Below are positions 4,783 to 5,687 of a DNA stretch of 5,687 nt, piece by piece (the first letter of the stretch is position 1; every line of letters begins with the position of its first letter). The notes below the pieces were generated by a model. The model made no database searches, was not told where the DNA came from, and saw only the letters and a program-made list of their open reading frames with translations. The DNA is from Candidatus Woesearchaeota archaeon (GTDB lineage Archaea; Nanobdellota; Nanobdellia; Woesearchaeales; GW2011-AR4). The DNA is taken from assembly GCA_013330825.1 (NCBI GenBank), contig DUHN01000046.1, positions 8,492 to 14,178 on the forward strand, given 5' to 3'. A program made the position numbers and the translations under genes.

Positions 4783-5265
4783 TCATTTAATGTACGTATT
4801 CAACGTTTGCCACAACCTATGCTCGGAGACAGGGTATGAAGCAGAACCCCTGGGACGTTTTTGCAAATACTGAACAGCGCCAATTTTTCCCGCAGTACGG
4901 CCTGCATTCCCCGGATTTTCTGCCATCATCACGACTGGTGCATCCCGGTATCTGTCAAGAAATGCCTGATATGCCATCCTGTCCCCATCAAAGTAATTAT
5001 CAGCAACATTCTCATATACGCCATCACTTAACGCACGTCCATGCAAATCTTTTCCTTTTACAATGCTCAGGAGAACCATGCCCTCCAATTTCCGCATATC
5101 CACATCGATTAACATCAGATCAACAGGAAAACTGCTTAACCGCCTAACTGCATCAGCGCAATTTCTGGTTCCTGCCATGAGGTATCCGTTATGCTGTTCT
5201 ATAACTGAGCGTATCTTCCCTTGCCTGTCCTTATCGCCATCCATGACCAATACTATCTTTCCCAT
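4783..5265 (-). CDS. Stand-alone degenerate receiver-domain protein (160 aa)
   Basis: The protein follows the receiver (REC) domain plan of response regulators but is divergent. Strand 1 is KIVLVMDGDKD (3-13), with acidic residues Asp9 and Asp11 where the metal-binding pair is expected. Strand 3 is VDLMLIDVDM (48-57), with Asp54 at the phosphoacceptor position. Strand 4 is APVVMMAE (109-116), with Ala115 where Thr or Ser is usual. The last strand is GAVQYLQKRP (129-138), with Lys136 followed by Arg instead of Pro. Between residues 73 and 108 there is an extra, largely polar segment (GVYENVADNYFDGDRMAYQ) absent from typical REC domains. No output domain follows. The frame opens with GTG at 5280, but the predicted transcription start near 5270 favours the ATG at 5263-5265. 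No histidine kinase is nearby. Fold assignment is fairly confident; phosphorylation is uncertain. Confidence 0.75.
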   Translation of the reverse strand: MGKIVLVMDGDKDRQGKIRSVIEQHNGYLMAGTRNCADAVRRLSSFPVDLMLIDVDMRKLEGMVLLSIVKGKDLHGRALSDGVYENVADNYFDGDRMAYQAFLDRYRDAPVVMMAENPGNAGRTAGKIGAVQYLQKRPRGSASYPVSEHRLWQTLNTYIK

Positions 5266-5290
5266 GGAAGAGAGCCACACACGATTGTTC

Positions 5291-5300
5291 TTTATAATTT
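5291..5300 (-). promoter_or_regulatory. Putative TATA box of the receiver-domain gene
   Basis: AAATTATAAA on the minus strand, preceded by the purine-rich AGGAAA, is centred about 30 bp from the ATG at 5265. The expected start near 5270 lies inside the longer GTG-initiated frame and argues against that start. Confidence 0.5.
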
Positions 5301-5361
5301 TTCCTATGTGCTGCCACTATCCAGATAAGGCAGAAAACGTGCCGGAGTTCTTTACGCACCA

Positions 5362-5687
5362 CTATCTTTTGCCTTTCATCCGCAATGCCGTGCGTATCTC
5401 ATGGTCCTCGACGCCGTGGCGCTTCAGGGTGTAGTGGATGTTCCTGAACGGGTGGCCTCCCCTGGCGTGGTGGTGCACGTACGCCCTGATGCGGTGCAGC
5501 CGCTCATGCCGCTCCTTCCTCCGCCGCCGCAGGGAGATGAACAGCACGATTAGGGTGAACAGGATGAACGCGATGGCCAGCATGCGCTTGAAGACGCCCG
5601 GGCTGTCCTGAGGGGCTTCTTGTCGGGAGGATTGCCGGGAGGAATTTCCCGTGCCGGCGACCGATGCGGCAACGGTCTCCTGCGGCT
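5362..5687 (-). CDS. C-terminal part of a membrane-anchored protein with a basic helical tail domain (5' end outside window)
   Basis: The frame is open to the right edge without a stop, giving 108 codons less one base. A Met lies at codon 35 (5583), but nothing upstream of it looks like a promoter or ribosome-binding site, so I treat the gene as partial. The visible order is a Ser/Gln/Gly/Thr-rich, probably disordered linker (about 34 residues), one membrane helix MLAIAFILFTLIVLFISL, a strongly basic RRRRKERHERLHR stop-transfer segment, then about 45 residues ending RTALRMKGKR. By the positive-inside rule the tail is cytoplasmic and the missing N-terminal part is outside. The tail pattern AYV-x3-ARGG...I-x3-LKRHGVEDHEIRTAL resembles a short two-helix motif I recall at the ends of many archaeal membrane proteins, of unknown role. 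His is unusually abundant (ten in the tail). Confidence 0.7.
   Translation of the reverse strand, partial: PQETVAASVAGTGNSSRQSSRQEAPQDSPGVFKRMLAIAFILFTLIVLFISLRRRRKERHERLHRIRAYVHHHARGGHPFRNIHYTLKRHGVEDHEIRTALRMKGKR

Noticed and set aside
5266..5280. GTG start at 5280 for the receiver-domain protein
   Set aside because: The TATA position predicts transcription starting near 5270, inside this extension, and the REC fold begins right after the ATG at 5265.

Overview
The window looks archaeal. Five of the six genes are preceded by an A/T-rich TATA-like box centred about 25-30 bp upstream of, or almost at, the start codon. Most genes have no Shine-Dalgarno sequence, as expected for leaderless or very short-leader mRNAs. 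The coding DNA is GC-rich and the spacers are strongly AT-rich. The gene set (archaeal-type ATPase with a C-terminal winged helix, M17 aminopeptidase, stand-alone FNR-like flavoreductase, a C-terminal membrane-anchored protein) fits an archaeon, possibly of DPANN type, but the lineage is inference only.

All six recognisable genes are on the minus strand, so the window reads right to left. (1) 5362-5687: C-terminal part of a protein with a disordered linker, one membrane helix and a small basic helical domain; its N-terminus lies outside the window. (2) 4783-5265: a degenerate response-regulator receiver domain with an extra segment of about 35 residues and no output domain. (3) 3224-4696: M17 leucyl aminopeptidase (pepA) with every metal ligand and catalytic residue in place. 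(4) 2245-2964: ferredoxin-NAD(P)+ reductase-like flavoprotein. (5) 1441-2040: a Gly/Ala-rich membrane protein of unknown function. (6) 1-1154: ATPase_2 (ArchATPase) family P-loop ATPase, cut by the left edge. Spacers of 86-286 bp and a separate promoter candidate for each complete gene suggest mostly single-gene transcription units. No pathway joining them is evident.

The spacers hold the most unusual signals. Upstream of the ATPase, a 15-bp motif (ATACCAAWWAGWATA on the minus strand) occurs four times exactly and once degenerately, all in one orientation; the degenerate copy overlaps the predicted TATA box. The membrane-protein gene has a 7-bp-arm palindrome between its TATA box and start codon, as for a repressor operator. 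The spacers after pepA and after the flavoreductase share a diverged element of about 63 bp (46 of 63 positions identical without gaps) bounded by GGCAT...ATGCC. In the pepA copy it folds into a 17-bp hairpin that pairs fully only as minus-strand RNA because four pairs are G-U. Next to it lies a second nested structure (3034-3144) with two hairpins enclosed by a long-range stem.

No tRNA, rRNA, CRISPR array, insertion sequence or integrase was recognised. No complete new system can be claimed; the structured spacer elements and the ATPase-associated direct repeats are the best candidates for something undescribed.
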